A stretch of DNA of 13,380 nucleotides from the NCBI GenBank assembly GCA_028702415.1, contig JAQVOT010000012.1:1-13380 (forward strand), read 5' to 3'. This document shows, in pieces, positions 1-7,290 of this stretch. This DNA comes from Eubacteriales bacterium. GTDB taxonomy: Bacteria; Bacillota; Clostridia; Peptostreptococcales; Anaerovoracaceae. Each line of letters starts with the position of its first letter. Position 1 is the stretch's first letter. The notes beneath the pieces were generated by a model. That model made no database searches. It was given only the letters and a program-made list of their open reading frames with translations, and was not told the DNA's origin. Position numbers and translations under genes: made by a program.

Positions 1-281
1 ATTCTTAAAGAATTTCTATGAATATATATCGGCGCCTTTGGATTTATCTTATGAAACATTGGAAATCCCCCTGTATGATCATAGTGGCCATGGCTTATTA
101 CCGCGAAATCCACTGCCGCAAGATCGACTTTCATATTTGCAGCATTTACAGCAAAAAGATTGCTTACCCCTGCGTCAAATAATATCTTTTTCCCCTGAGT
201 TTCTATGTATACAGACAAACCGTGCTCTGCAATTATTCCCGGATTATCTGTTTTGTTTTCAATTAATAAACTGAATTTCAT
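1..281 (-). CDS. MBL-fold metal-dependent hydrolase, N-terminal part (runs off left edge)
   Basis: The reverse strand reads MKFSLLIENKTDNPG onward and gives 93 residues before the window ends, so only the N-terminal part is visible. It carries the metallo-beta-lactamase fold hallmark HxHxDH as SHGHYDHTGG (residues about 63-72), preceded by the usual strand ILFDAG (about 33-38) that supplies a conserved Asp. The short N-terminus and the SHGHYDHTGG form resemble the MBL subfamily often annotated as 7,8-dihydropterin-6-methyl-dihydropteroate synthase-like; the true substrate cannot be told from this fragment. The start is the ATG at 281-279, with a purine-rich AGAAAGAGAG about 7-16 bases upstream as a moderate ribosome binding site. 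It follows the terminator at 311-338 with no clear promoter of its own. The family is confident, the specific function is not. Confidence 0.85.
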   Translation of the reverse strand, partial: MKFSLLIENKTDNPGIIAEHGLSVYIETQGKKILFDAGVSNLFAVNAANMKVDLAAVDFAVISHGHYDHTGGFPMFHKINPKAPIYIHRNSLR

Positions 282-310
282 TTTAACATACTCTCTTTCT
301 GGAAAAACAG

Positions 311-338
311 TGAAAAAGCGGCACTAAAAAATGCCGCC
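311..338 (-). terminator. Intrinsic terminator closing the minus-strand operon
   Basis: On the minus strand, a six-base-pair GC-rich stem GCGGCA/TGCCGC (332-337 with 318-323) encloses an 8-nt loop and is followed by TTTTT (313-317). It lies about 40 bases after the stop of the YerC-like gene, so it most likely ends the long transketolase-to-yerC transcript. There is no T-tract on the plus side, so it is one-directional. It also sits just upstream of the MBL gene. Confidence 0.8.
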
Positions 339-376
339 AATACATATCCGTATATAATGTTTTTCCACCAGTGAAG

Positions 377-676
377 TTATTCCTGTTCTTTAAGTCTGGC
401 AAGAATCCGCTGATATCCCTCTGCTCCATATACAAGACATTTGTTAATTCTGCTGATAGTAGCGGTTGACGCTTTCGTTATTCCTTCAATTTCGTTATAT
501 GTCTTGTTTTCAGAAAGCAGTTTGGCAACCTGAAGTCTCTGTGCAATTGCGTGAATTTCATTGATTGTACAAATATCTTCAAAAAACCTGTAACAATCTT
601 CTTCGTCTTCGAGAAGAAGTACTGCTTTAAACAGCTCATCTATGTCTTCTCTTTTAAATTTTGATTCATAAGTCAT
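377..676 (-). CDS. YerC/YecD-family TrpR-like DNA-binding regulator
   Basis: A 99-residue protein with no membrane segment. It matches the small YerC/YecD family, which shares the Trp-repressor helix-turn-helix. The segment RLQVAKLLSENKTYNEI followed by TKASTATISRINKCL (about residues 48-82) is the typical helix-turn-helix, and the YGAEGY tail (84-89) is also typical of the family. The ORF can be extended 17 codons upstream, but the ATG at 676-674 is chosen because GAAAGGAGAG lies just before it and the family usually starts here. It has a strong candidate promoter of its own (712-740), whose start site would fall inside the longer ORF, which supports the shorter start. It is the last gene before the terminator at 311-338. 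Family members are predicted transcription regulators; the target and any ligand are unknown here. Confidence 0.88.
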   Translation of the reverse strand: MTYESKFKREDIDELFKAVLLLEDEEDCYRFFEDICTINEIHAIAQRLQVAKLLSENKTYNEIEGITKASTATISRINKCLVYGAEGYQRILARLKEQE

Positions 677-711
677 GGCGCGCTCTCCTTTCACCTGAAT
701 TATTCGAGTAA

Positions 712-740
712 AATATAACACTTTCACGCTCTAAAGTCAA
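712..740 (-). promoter_or_regulatory. Sigma-A type promoter for the YerC-like gene
   Basis: On the minus strand TTGACT (740-735) and TATATT (717-712) are separated by exactly 17 bases. This is a near-consensus vegetative promoter in the 70-base gap between the S41 protease stop and the yerC-like start. Transcription would begin near 705, leaving a leader of about 30 bases. It implies the regulator can be expressed independently of the upstream operon. Confidence 0.75.
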
Positions 741-746
741 TCAAAA

Positions 747-1880
747 TTAAAGTGTTTGAAGGAGCTCCTTTGCCTTTTCTAGCTGTTCATCTTCCTTGGT
801 TTTTTTCTTGTCCTTAACTATATAATCCGGTTTGATACCCTTGTTATGTATCTTGTGCTTCTCCGGTGAAAGAAATTCCATAATCGTAAGTTTTAATGCG
901 GATCCATCTTTGAGCGTTATAGTGTTCTGTATTATTCCCTTACCGAAAGACCTGGTTCCAATAGTATCATATCCATTATCCTTCATTGCTGCCGCCAGTA
1001 TCTCAGCAGAACTGGCACTGTTTTCATTAATCATTACAACTGTTTCCAGTTCTGTCTTTCCGTTTTTGGCATCAAAACTGCCCAAATCACCTTTTTTGTC
1101 TTTAATATAACAGACTACGCCTTCATCCAGAAACCAATCAGCAATTTCAACGCACTGATCAACAAGGCCGCCGCCATTGTCCCTCAGGTCAAGAATAAGA
1201 TAATTGACTCCATTCTTTGTTACAGCCTTTAATGCTTTTTCAAAATCCTCAGAGGTGTTATCAACAAACTGATTGATTCCTATGTATGCGGTTTCACTAT
1301 CAAGCATTTTATAGCTCACACTTTCCTGTTTTATATCCTGACGAATCATCGTTACTTCTTTTTCTTTCTTGTTATGAAGCATTGTTAATGTGACCTTGGT
1401 ACCTTCATCGCCTCTTATTTTTGCAGCCATAATGTCCTGATCAGCATATTCTTTACCATCCACAAGAAGGATATAATCCCCTTCTTCTATGCCTGCCATT
1501 TCTGCAGGTGAATCCTTTGTAACCCCAACAACACGGTATTTTCCATCCACCATAGTAAATGTGATTCCAACACCTGAATATTCTCCCTTTGTTGTTGTCA
1601 TGTATGATTCAAACTCTTTTTTGTTCATGTAGCTTGAATAGGGGTCATTCAAAGAATCAACGTAACCCTTATACAGGCCATCCATCAATTCTTTTTCATC
1701 GTAATCAAACAGATAATGGTCATGAATATTCTTCCTTATTTCCGCCAGCTTATCGTTTCCTGAAAATATCGCACCTTCGGAATTTAACATTAGTGCACCG
1801 GCTCCACCAAAAATAAGCGCCCCAATCATAAAGGCAGCGGTAAGAAAAAGAATGAATCGGGTTTTCGTTATTTTTATCAT
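747..1880 (-). CDS. S41-family carboxyl-terminal processing protease (CtpA/CtpB-like)
   Basis: A 377-residue secreted or membrane-anchored serine protease. Residues 8-30 form one hydrophobic segment after a basic N-terminus, which is an uncleaved anchor or signal peptide. A PDZ domain follows (about 95-180, with YSGVGITF and SPAEMAGIEEGDYILLVDG). The peptidase core has RDNGGG (233-238), NSASSAEI with the likely nucleophile Ser290, and SFGKGIIQ with the likely general base Lys314 and Gln318, so the catalytic set is intact. The C-terminus is a short charged tail with no peptidoglycan-binding domain. The ATG overlaps the recJ stop as ATGA, and the ribosome binding site GAGGAG lies inside recJ, implying translational coupling. 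Firmicute homologues act in envelope proteolysis and sporulation signalling. The Bacillus subtilis homologue ctpB (yvjB) also lies beside ftsEX, which supports an envelope role here. Substrates are unknown. Confidence 0.93.
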   Translation of the reverse strand: MIKITKTRFILFLTAAFMIGALIFGGAGALMLNSEGAIFSGNDKLAEIRKNIHDHYLFDYDEKELMDGLYKGYVDSLNDPYSSYMNKKEFESYMTTTKGEYSGVGITFTMVDGKYRVVGVTKDSPAEMAGIEEGDYILLVDGKEYADQDIMAAKIRGDEGTKVTLTMLHNKKEKEVTMIRQDIKQESVSYKMLDSETAYIGINQFVDNTSEDFEKALKAVTKNGVNYLILDLRDNGGGLVDQCVEIADWFLDEGVVCYIKDKKGDLGSFDAKNGKTELETVVMINENSASSAEILAAAMKDNGYDTIGTRSFGKGIIQNTITLKDGSALKLTIMEFLSPEKHKIHNKGIKPDYIVKDKKKTKEDEQLEKAKELLQTL

Positions 1881-3532
1881 ATTATCTCCTCAACAACTAT
1901 CTGAACTCTTTCCTGTCCTCTCCAGACCTGATATGAAATGGTGCCGATAATGCTCACCCTATCTCCCCTTTCAAGGGTTTCTGACATCTCTTGGGCTCTT
2001 CTGAACAAAACACAATCAACAAAACTTCTCTTGCCATTATCCGCTTCTTCACAAATACTGAAACGTGCATGTGTTTTGTTTTCGCCCATGTATGATAGTC
2101 GACTTATGAAAACCTCCTCAAAAAAGCATCGGGGGTTGGGATTACCTTCACCAAATGGAGCAATTTTCGCTATTTCCCTGGCAAGTTCAACATTTATTTC
2201 ACCCGGAATCAGATTGATATCAGTCTTGATGGTTTTTTTAAACAGCGCCTCGTCTTTTTCCTTTAATATTTCTGTCTCTTTTTTTATGCCTTCATGCAGT
2301 TTCTGAAGGTTATCTGTAGGCATGAGAAATCCACAGGCACTCCTGTGCCCACCAAATCTAACAAAAAGATTACTGTTTCTGCTGAGAACTTTGTAAATAT
2401 CAATGCTTGGAATACTTCTTCCTGTCCCCTTCAGAAATCCATCTCCACCAGGTGTTACGATTATTACAGGTCTGTAAAATTTATCCTTCAGTTTTCCTGC
2501 AACAATTCCTGCGATACCTTCATGCATGTCCGGCATGTATAGAACTAGAAAATCCTCTTCTCCCCTAACCTGGTTCAGACATTTCTCATAGGCATTTTCC
2601 TGGATAAGCTTGCGCTCTTTGTTACAGGAAATTAGTTTTTCTATTTTTTCTTCAATGATATTTTCATCATCAGAAATAAACAAATCCACTGCTTCACCTG
2701 CAGAATCCATTCTGCCTGTGGCATTAATATGCGGTACTATTCCGAAGGCGATGTTTTCTGAAGTTATATTTTCAAGGGATATTGCTTTTGCAAGAGATGA
2801 AAGTGCCTTTCTCCTCTGGGAATTCGCAATGGCTATTCCATATTTGACCAAGGTTCTGTTCTCGTCCTGCAGAGATACAATGTCCCCTACTGTTCCTATT
2901 GCCACCATATCAAGACAATCATTCAGAACAGATTTAGGAAAGCCTTTTTTCCTCTGCAGGGCCTGCACAAACTTGAATGCAACTCCGCAGCCCGCAAGAT
3001 CCCTGAATGGATAAGGATTGTTGCCATTTAAAAATTTCTCAGGTTTCTGGGGATCAATTACTATGCAGTCAGCTATTATGTCTTCAATAGTGTGGTGATC
3101 TGTAACAATAACCTTCAGTCCAATGGATTTGGCATACTCCACCTCATCATATGAAACGCAACCGCAGTCTACGGTAACAACAGTGGATGCACCCTGATAT
3201 TTTATCTTATCGAGAGCATTCCTGTTCAATCCATATCCCTCCTCAAACCTTGAAGGAATATAATAGAACCAGCTGTCCGTAAGCTGAGCTATGCCATGTG
3301 ACATAATACAGACAGAAGTTACGCCATCTGCATCATAGTCCCCATATATGCATATTTTCCCTCCACCATCTATTTCGGATAACAATAAATCCACTCCCTC
3401 CTGCATTCCATCAAGAAGGAATGGATCATATGTCTTTTTGGGATTATCTGAAAGAAATTCCTCTCTTTCCTCAGGGGATGTGATCCCCCTGTTAATCAGA
3501 ATTTCCTTTACTATTTCATCGCTTTTTCTCAT
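1877..3532 (-). CDS. recJ: Single-stranded-DNA-specific exonuclease RecJ
   Basis: A 551-residue DHH-family nuclease that degrades single-stranded DNA 5' to 3' in recombination and repair. The visible metal-binding motifs are GDYDADG (64-70), VDCGC (121-125), VTDHHT (143-148) and GTVGDIV (213-219). The DHHA1 domain has GGHRSACGF (394-402), and a C-terminal OB-like region (about 445-551) ends the protein. The length is close to the compact RecJ of Firmicutes and no core motif is missing. The start ATG (3532-3530) has AAAGAGATG nearby and gives the family's usual N-terminus, with INRGI soon followed by DPFLLDGM. It starts 16 bases after the M23 gene stop and ends in a 4-base ATGA overlap with the S41 protease gene, so it is firmly inside the envelope operon. 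This DNA-repair gene is unrelated in function to its immediate neighbours. Confidence 0.95.
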   Translation of the reverse strand: MRKSDEIVKEILINRGITSPEEREEFLSDNPKKTYDPFLLDGMQEGVDLLLSEIDGGGKICIYGDYDADGVTSVCIMSHGIAQLTDSWFYYIPSRFEEGYGLNRNALDKIKYQGASTVVTVDCGCVSYDEVEYAKSIGLKVIVTDHHTIEDIIADCIVIDPQKPEKFLNGNNPYPFRDLAGCGVAFKFVQALQRKKGFPKSVLNDCLDMVAIGTVGDIVSLQDENRTLVKYGIAIANSQRRKALSSLAKAISLENITSENIAFGIVPHINATGRMDSAGEAVDLFISDDENIIEEKIEKLISCNKERKLIQENAYEKCLNQVRGEEDFLVLYMPDMHEGIAGIVAGKLKDKFYRPVIIVTPGGDGFLKGTGRSIPSIDIYKVLSRNSNLFVRFGGHRSACGFLMPTDNLQKLHEGIKKETEILKEKDEALFKKTIKTDINLIPGEINVELAREIAKIAPFGEGNPNPRCFFEEVFISRLSYMGENKTHARFSICEEADNGKRSFVDCVLFRRAQEMSETLERGDRVSIIGTISYQVWRGQERVQIVVEEII

Positions 3533-3548
3533 TATTCATCTCTTTCGC

Positions 3549-4640
3549 TTACAGATAACTGTGAGGGTTCATTGTGGAACCATTCCTGAACACTCTGTAA
3601 TCCAGATGCGGACCGGTTGATGATCCTGTGGACCCGATGTAAGCTACAGTCTGACCTCTTGAAACGCTCTGACCAACCGAAACATTCAATGAAGAACAGT
3701 GATTATACATTGTGACCATTCCACCACCGTGGTCGATTTTCACGGAATTGCCGAAACCGCCATTCCAACCCGCTGATATTACTGTGCCTGAAGCTGATGC
3801 AACAATTGGACTGCCGGAACTTGCAGCAATATCGATAGCACCATGAAATTCCTTGCCATGGAATGGACAGATTCTCCATCCGTATCCGGATGATATTGTT
3901 GAAGAAGATGGCACCGGCCATGCAAATATGCCCCCTGTATAGGTGGATGTATTACTGTTACTGATAGCACCGCTGTTTGACTGCCTTTGAAGCTCTGCCT
4001 GAACTGCATAGGCCTCCTGTTCCAGTTCATTCAGCATTTGATGATTTTTCTCATTGTCGGCAGCAACTGCTTTTTTTGCCTCGGAAACCTTAGCCATCTC
4101 CGTCTTGGCTGTTGTTCTTGAGATCTCCAGATTTTCCTGGAGTTTTTCAACTTCAATCTTCTTTTTTTCTATCTGGTCATGGGCTTCCTGCAGGTCTTCA
4201 AGAACCTCTTTATCGCTTGCATAAATCTTTTCCACAAGATCAAGATTGGTAAGGAATGAAGAAAAATTTCCCGAATTCATTAATACATCCAGGAATCCAA
4301 CGTTCCCGTTTTTATACATGTTTCTGAGTCGTCCGCCAAGGTCAGAATTCTGTTTATCTACTTTTTCTTTTGCTACTTCTAATTCTTCCTCAAGCCTATC
4401 GAGCTTCTTTTCGGAAATGACAATCTGGTCGTTCAATTCAAAGACCTTCTGCTCAAGCCCCGTAATCTTTTGTGACAGATTGCGTTCCTTCTCTTTGCCC
4501 TCTTCAAGTTCCTGCTGTTTTTGCTCTATTTCCTTCTGGAGCTGCTCCAGCGATTTCGCATAAACAGAGCCGGTGTCAAAACACATGAAGACTGCGAGCA
4601 TAAGAGTTAATATAATTGCCAGTTTCTTTTTTCTCTTCAT
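3549..4640 (-). CDS. Secreted coiled-coil M23 peptidase / EnvC-like murein hydrolase factor
   Basis: A 363-residue exported protein. It has a signal peptide (1-28: KRKKK, a hydrophobic core, then VYA), a long coiled coil (about 30-105 and 140-220), a Ser/Asn/Thr-rich linker (221-237) and a C-terminal LytM/M23 domain (about 240-363). Metal and catalytic positions visible are His266 and Asp270 (FHGAID), His314 (YNHCSSL) and His345 (GPHLDYRV). The usual final zinc ligand of HxH is replaced by Asp347, so activity may be altered. The ORF extends upstream, but the ATG at 4640-4638 is chosen because CTAGGAG precedes it and it begins a clean signal peptide. It sits 23 bases after ftsX. By analogy with EnvC, PcsB and CwlO it is probably the extracellular partner of FtsEX. 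Whether it cuts peptidoglycan itself or activates an amidase is open. Confidence 0.9.
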   Translation of the reverse strand: MKRKKKLAIILTLMLAVFMCFDTGSVYAKSLEQLQKEIEQKQQELEEGKEKERNLSQKITGLEQKVFELNDQIVISEKKLDRLEEELEVAKEKVDKQNSDLGGRLRNMYKNGNVGFLDVLMNSGNFSSFLTNLDLVEKIYASDKEVLEDLQEAHDQIEKKKIEVEKLQENLEISRTTAKTEMAKVSEAKKAVAADNEKNHQMLNELEQEAYAVQAELQRQSNSGAISNSNTSTYTGGIFAWPVPSSSTISSGYGWRICPFHGKEFHGAIDIAASSGSPIVASASGTVISAGWNGGFGNSVKIDHGGGMVTMYNHCSSLNVSVGQSVSRGQTVAYIGSTGSSTGPHLDYRVFRNGSTMNPHSYL

Positions 4641-4663
4641 TTTCACTCCTAGTTTCTCAATAC

Positions 4664-5554
4664 TCATGCATCTAAAAATCTTCTCATAGAAATGATACTC
4701 CCGCATGAGCCTATGCTGATTCCCAGTGCCAGGAAAATCCAGGCGAAATTATATGTCAGGAAACCAACCGGCACCATTGGCATGGATAGAATCTGGTAAA
4801 CCTGACTTCCTATTGCGTCAACAATTTTACTGTATACAATGTGGGTGATACCAAGTGAGATGCCTGCAGAAAATACTCCTATAATTATTCCTTCCACAAG
4901 GAATGGCCCACGAATAAACCAGTTTGTGGCACCAACATATTTCATGATACTTATTTCTTCTGCTCTGTTAAAAACTGTAAGTTTTATTGTATTTGAAACA
5001 ACGACAATGGATATAATAATGAGGAATATCATGATTACAATTGCTGCCATCTGAATAAATCTAGTGGCATCCAGGAGTTTATCTACAGTGCTCTTGTAGT
5101 ATTTTACCTCTTCGATACCCTCATATCCGGAAGCGTGTTCAGCAAGTGCATCTGCCTTTTCCAGATCCCCTATCATAATTACAACGGAGTTAGGAAGGGG
5201 GTTGTCCTGCAGGCTATCAAGGAGATAACCATTCTTTCCCCATCTTTCCTTGAATTCGGCCATTGCCTGTTCCTTGGATTTATAGAAGGAATCCGAAACG
5301 CCTTCCTGTGTCTTCATGTCATCTACCATCTCCTGAGCCTCTTCTCTGGTCGTATCTTCATTCAGGAAAATCTCAATTGAATCGTAGTCTCCTTTAATTG
5401 TCTCTGCCGCTGTGTTTACATTAATAACAAGAATAAAGAAGAGACTTAAAATCAGAAGCATGCAGGTAATCGCAAAAATGGAAATTATGGACATGTTCAG
5501 ATTTCTTCCAAACTGGATAAATGACTGTTTCAAAGTATAGAAAAATGTTTTCAC
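4664..5554 (-). CDS. ftsX: Cell-division ABC transporter-like permease FtsX
   Basis: A 296-residue membrane protein with FtsX architecture. It has a cytoplasmic N-terminus, TM1 (about 22-45), an extracellular domain (46-167), TM2 (168-190), TM3 (218-240) and TM4 (267-290). The conserved segment FNRAEEISIMKYVGATNWFI (195-214) is the MacB/FtsX-type coupling loop. FtsX does not transport; it passes FtsE ATPase cycles across the membrane to a murein hydrolase. The start is a GTG (5554-5552) that shares one base with the ftsE TAG stop (TAGTG). GGAGG lies 12 bases upstream inside the ftsE reading frame, a rather long spacing that fits translational coupling. The downstream M23 coiled-coil protein is the obvious candidate for the hydrolase controlled by the extracellular domain. 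Confidence 0.95.
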   Translation of the reverse strand: MKTFFYTLKQSFIQFGRNLNMSIISIFAITCMLLILSLFFILVINVNTAAETIKGDYDSIEIFLNEDTTREEAQEMVDDMKTQEGVSDSFYKSKEQAMAEFKERWGKNGYLLDSLQDNPLPNSVVIMIGDLEKADALAEHASGYEGIEEVKYYKSTVDKLLDATRFIQMAAIVIMIFLIIISIVVVSNTIKLTVFNRAEEISIMKYVGATNWFIRGPFLVEGIIIGVFSAGISLGITHIVYSKIVDAIGSQVYQILSMPMVPVGFLTYNFAWIFLALGISIGSCGSIISMRRFLDA

Positions 5555-6327
5555 TATTCTTCTTTGCCTCCTCTTCTGAATCTGGATCTGAAGGTATCTC
5601 TGTTTCTGATTTGAACAGTATCAAAGGTCATTTCTGCCTGCTCGAGAACATCCTTGTATCCGTATGCACCGTATTCATCTCTGACAATTCTACCTTTTTC
5701 TATGGCTATTACACGCTTTCCCATCTTGTCCACGATATCTTTAGCATGGGTAACCATCAGTATAGTTGTTCCTCTCTGATTGATCTGATTCAGAAGCTGC
5801 ATTATTTCCCATGCTGTATCAGGGTCAAGGTTTCCTGTTGGCTCATCAGCAATCAGTATCTTAGGTTTGTTCACAATTGCTCTGGCGATGGCAACACGCT
5901 GCTGCTCACCTGCAGAAAGCTCATCAGGATATTTATCCGCCTCGTCAGCGATTCCCATCATGGTAAGAACCTGAGGAACCTGTTTGATAATCTGTTTTTT
6001 CGGTTTATGTACGATTTCCATTGCAAAGGCAACATTCTCGAACACGGTTTTCTTAGGCAAAAGCCGGAAATCCTGGAATACTATCCCCACATTTCTTCTC
6101 AAAACGGGTACTTTCCTTGCAGACATTCCAACAATTTCATGTCCGCGAACCTTTATACTCCCTGAGTCTGCATCAATTTCATTCAGAATCAGTTTGATAA
6201 ATGTAGATTTACCGGCACCGCTTGGTCCCACAAGAAATACGAAATCCCCTTCGTTGATTCTGACTGATACATGATCAAGGCCTATGTTTGACTTGTAATG
6301 TTTTGTTACATTGTCAAAAACAATCAT
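5554..6327 (-). CDS. ftsE: Cell-division ATP-binding protein FtsE
   Basis: A 257-residue ABC ATPase. In order it has Walker A GPSGAGKST (34-42), Q-loop FQDFRLLP with Gln85, signature LSAGEQQRVAIARA (137-150), Walker B ILIADEPTG (157-165) and the H-loop His194 (MVTHAKD). The body ends with EYGAYGYKD (218-226), where FtsE proteins usually stop soon after. A further 31 residues follow, rich in Arg and Lys near the end (RNRDTFRSRFRR). It partners FtsX, whose GTG overlaps its stop by one base. The ATG at 6327-6325 lies 12 bases after the transketolase C-subunit stop, with AAAAGG upstream, so it appears co-transcribed with the transketolase genes. The GAYGY end and the genuine ftsX neighbour favour FtsE over another MacB-type ATPase. 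Confidence 0.95.
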   Translation of the reverse strand: MIVFDNVTKHYKSNIGLDHVSVRINEGDFVFLVGPSGAGKSTFIKLILNEIDADSGSIKVRGHEIVGMSARKVPVLRRNVGIVFQDFRLLPKKTVFENVAFAMEIVHKPKKQIIKQVPQVLTMMGIADEADKYPDELSAGEQQRVAIARAIVNKPKILIADEPTGNLDPDTAWEIMQLLNQINQRGTTILMVTHAKDIVDKMGKRVIAIEKGRIVRDEYGAYGYKDVLEQAEMTFDTVQIRNRDTFRSRFRRGGKEE

Positions 6328-6339
6328 CTTTAGTGCCTT

Positions 6340-7278
6340 TTACCTTTCCCTTACGATATTTCTAACAGCTTCAATAATATCTTCTGATGTCATGTGATAT
6401 TTCTTTTTTAAATCATCAGGTTTACCGGACTCTCCAAATGTATCCTGCTGACCAACCATGGCAACGGGACAAGGCGCATTTTTTACAACAACCTGCGCAA
6501 CTGCGTCTCCCAGTCCGCCTATTACGCTATGTTCCTCCGCTGTTACTATTGCACCGGTTTCTCTAGCTGCTTTAATAACTATACCACTATCAATAGGCTT
6601 TATTGTATGAATATCTATTAAGCGAACGCTGATTCCTTCGGTTTCAAGAACCCCGGCCGCCTCATAGGCTTCATTAACCATAATGCCTGTAGCAATGATA
6701 GTAACGTCGCTTCCTTCTTTGATCAGTTTGCCCTTGCCTAGTGTGATTTCATCATCTTCGGAATAGAAAACAGGTACCGCAGCTCTGCCAATTCTGAAAT
6801 AGCATGGACCCTCCATCTCAACAATCTGCTTGAGCAGTTTCTTTGTTGCAGTTGCATCTGATGGATTAACAACGGTCATTCCGGGTATAGTTCTCATCAA
6901 AGCAATATCTTCAAATGTCTGGTGGCTTGCACCATCTTCACCTACGGTAATTCCTGCGTGGGAAGCGCATATCTTAACATTTGCTCCGGTATATCCGATA
7001 GAATTTCTGATTATCTCAAAGGATTTGCATGCTGCAAATATTGCAAATGTGCTGGCGCATACAACCTTGCCGCTGATTGCCAGTCCTGCTGCCGCTCCAT
7101 ACATGTTCTGTTCCGCGATTCCCATATTGAAGAATCTTTCAGGAAATTCCTTTGCGAACATGGAAGTCTTTGTGGACCCCGAAAGGTCTGCATCCATAAC
7201 AACCAGATTACTATTGTTTTTTCCTATTTCCACGAGAGCCTCACCATAGGCCTGTCTTGTTGCAATCTTATCTGCCAT
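6340..7278 (-). CDS. Transketolase, C-terminal subunit (split enzyme)
   Basis: A 312-residue protein that matches the pyrimidine-binding and C-terminal domains of transketolase. It begins ATRQAYGEAL and has DADLSGST (29-36), then GIAEQNM (53-59), whose Glu56 is the conserved residue that activates thiamine diphosphate. ASHAGITVGEDGASHQTFED (105-124) is typical of transketolase and DXP-synthase-like chains. The C-terminal domain (about 190-312) includes EEHSVIGGLG. The start ATG at 7278-7276 has a strong GGAGGT upstream. It lies 12 bases after the N-terminal subunit gene; the two chains must assemble to form one active enzyme moving two-carbon units between sugar phosphates. Split transketolases of this kind are common in Clostridia. 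A DXP-synthase assignment is less likely because the partner N-chain reads as transketolase. Confidence 0.93.
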   Translation of the reverse strand: MADKIATRQAYGEALVEIGKNNSNLVVMDADLSGSTKTSMFAKEFPERFFNMGIAEQNMYGAAAGLAISGKVVCASTFAIFAACKSFEIIRNSIGYTGANVKICASHAGITVGEDGASHQTFEDIALMRTIPGMTVVNPSDATATKKLLKQIVEMEGPCYFRIGRAAVPVFYSEDDEITLGKGKLIKEGSDVTIIATGIMVNEAYEAAGVLETEGISVRLIDIHTIKPIDSGIVIKAARETGAIVTAEEHSVIGGLGDAVAQVVVKNAPCPVAMVGQQDTFGESGKPDDLKKKYHMTSEDIIEAVRNIVRER

Positions 7279-7290
7279 GTTACTACCTCC

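Noticed and set aside
38..274. A 78-codon plus-strand open frame at the left edge
   Set aside because: The opposite strand encodes a clear MBL-fold N-terminus with HxHxDH; the plus frame has no recognisable content.
5521..6165. A 214-codon open frame on the plus strand opposite ftsE and the start of ftsX
   Set aside because: It is fully antisense to a gene with intact ABC motifs, has no ribosome binding site, and its Cys/Phe/His-rich composition is typical of a shadow frame.
6340..7278. 1-deoxy-D-xylulose-5-phosphate synthase rather than transketolase
   Set aside because: The C-chain alone resembles both, but it is paired with an adjacent separate N-chain carrying transketolase motifs; DXP synthase is normally one polypeptide of about 620 residues.
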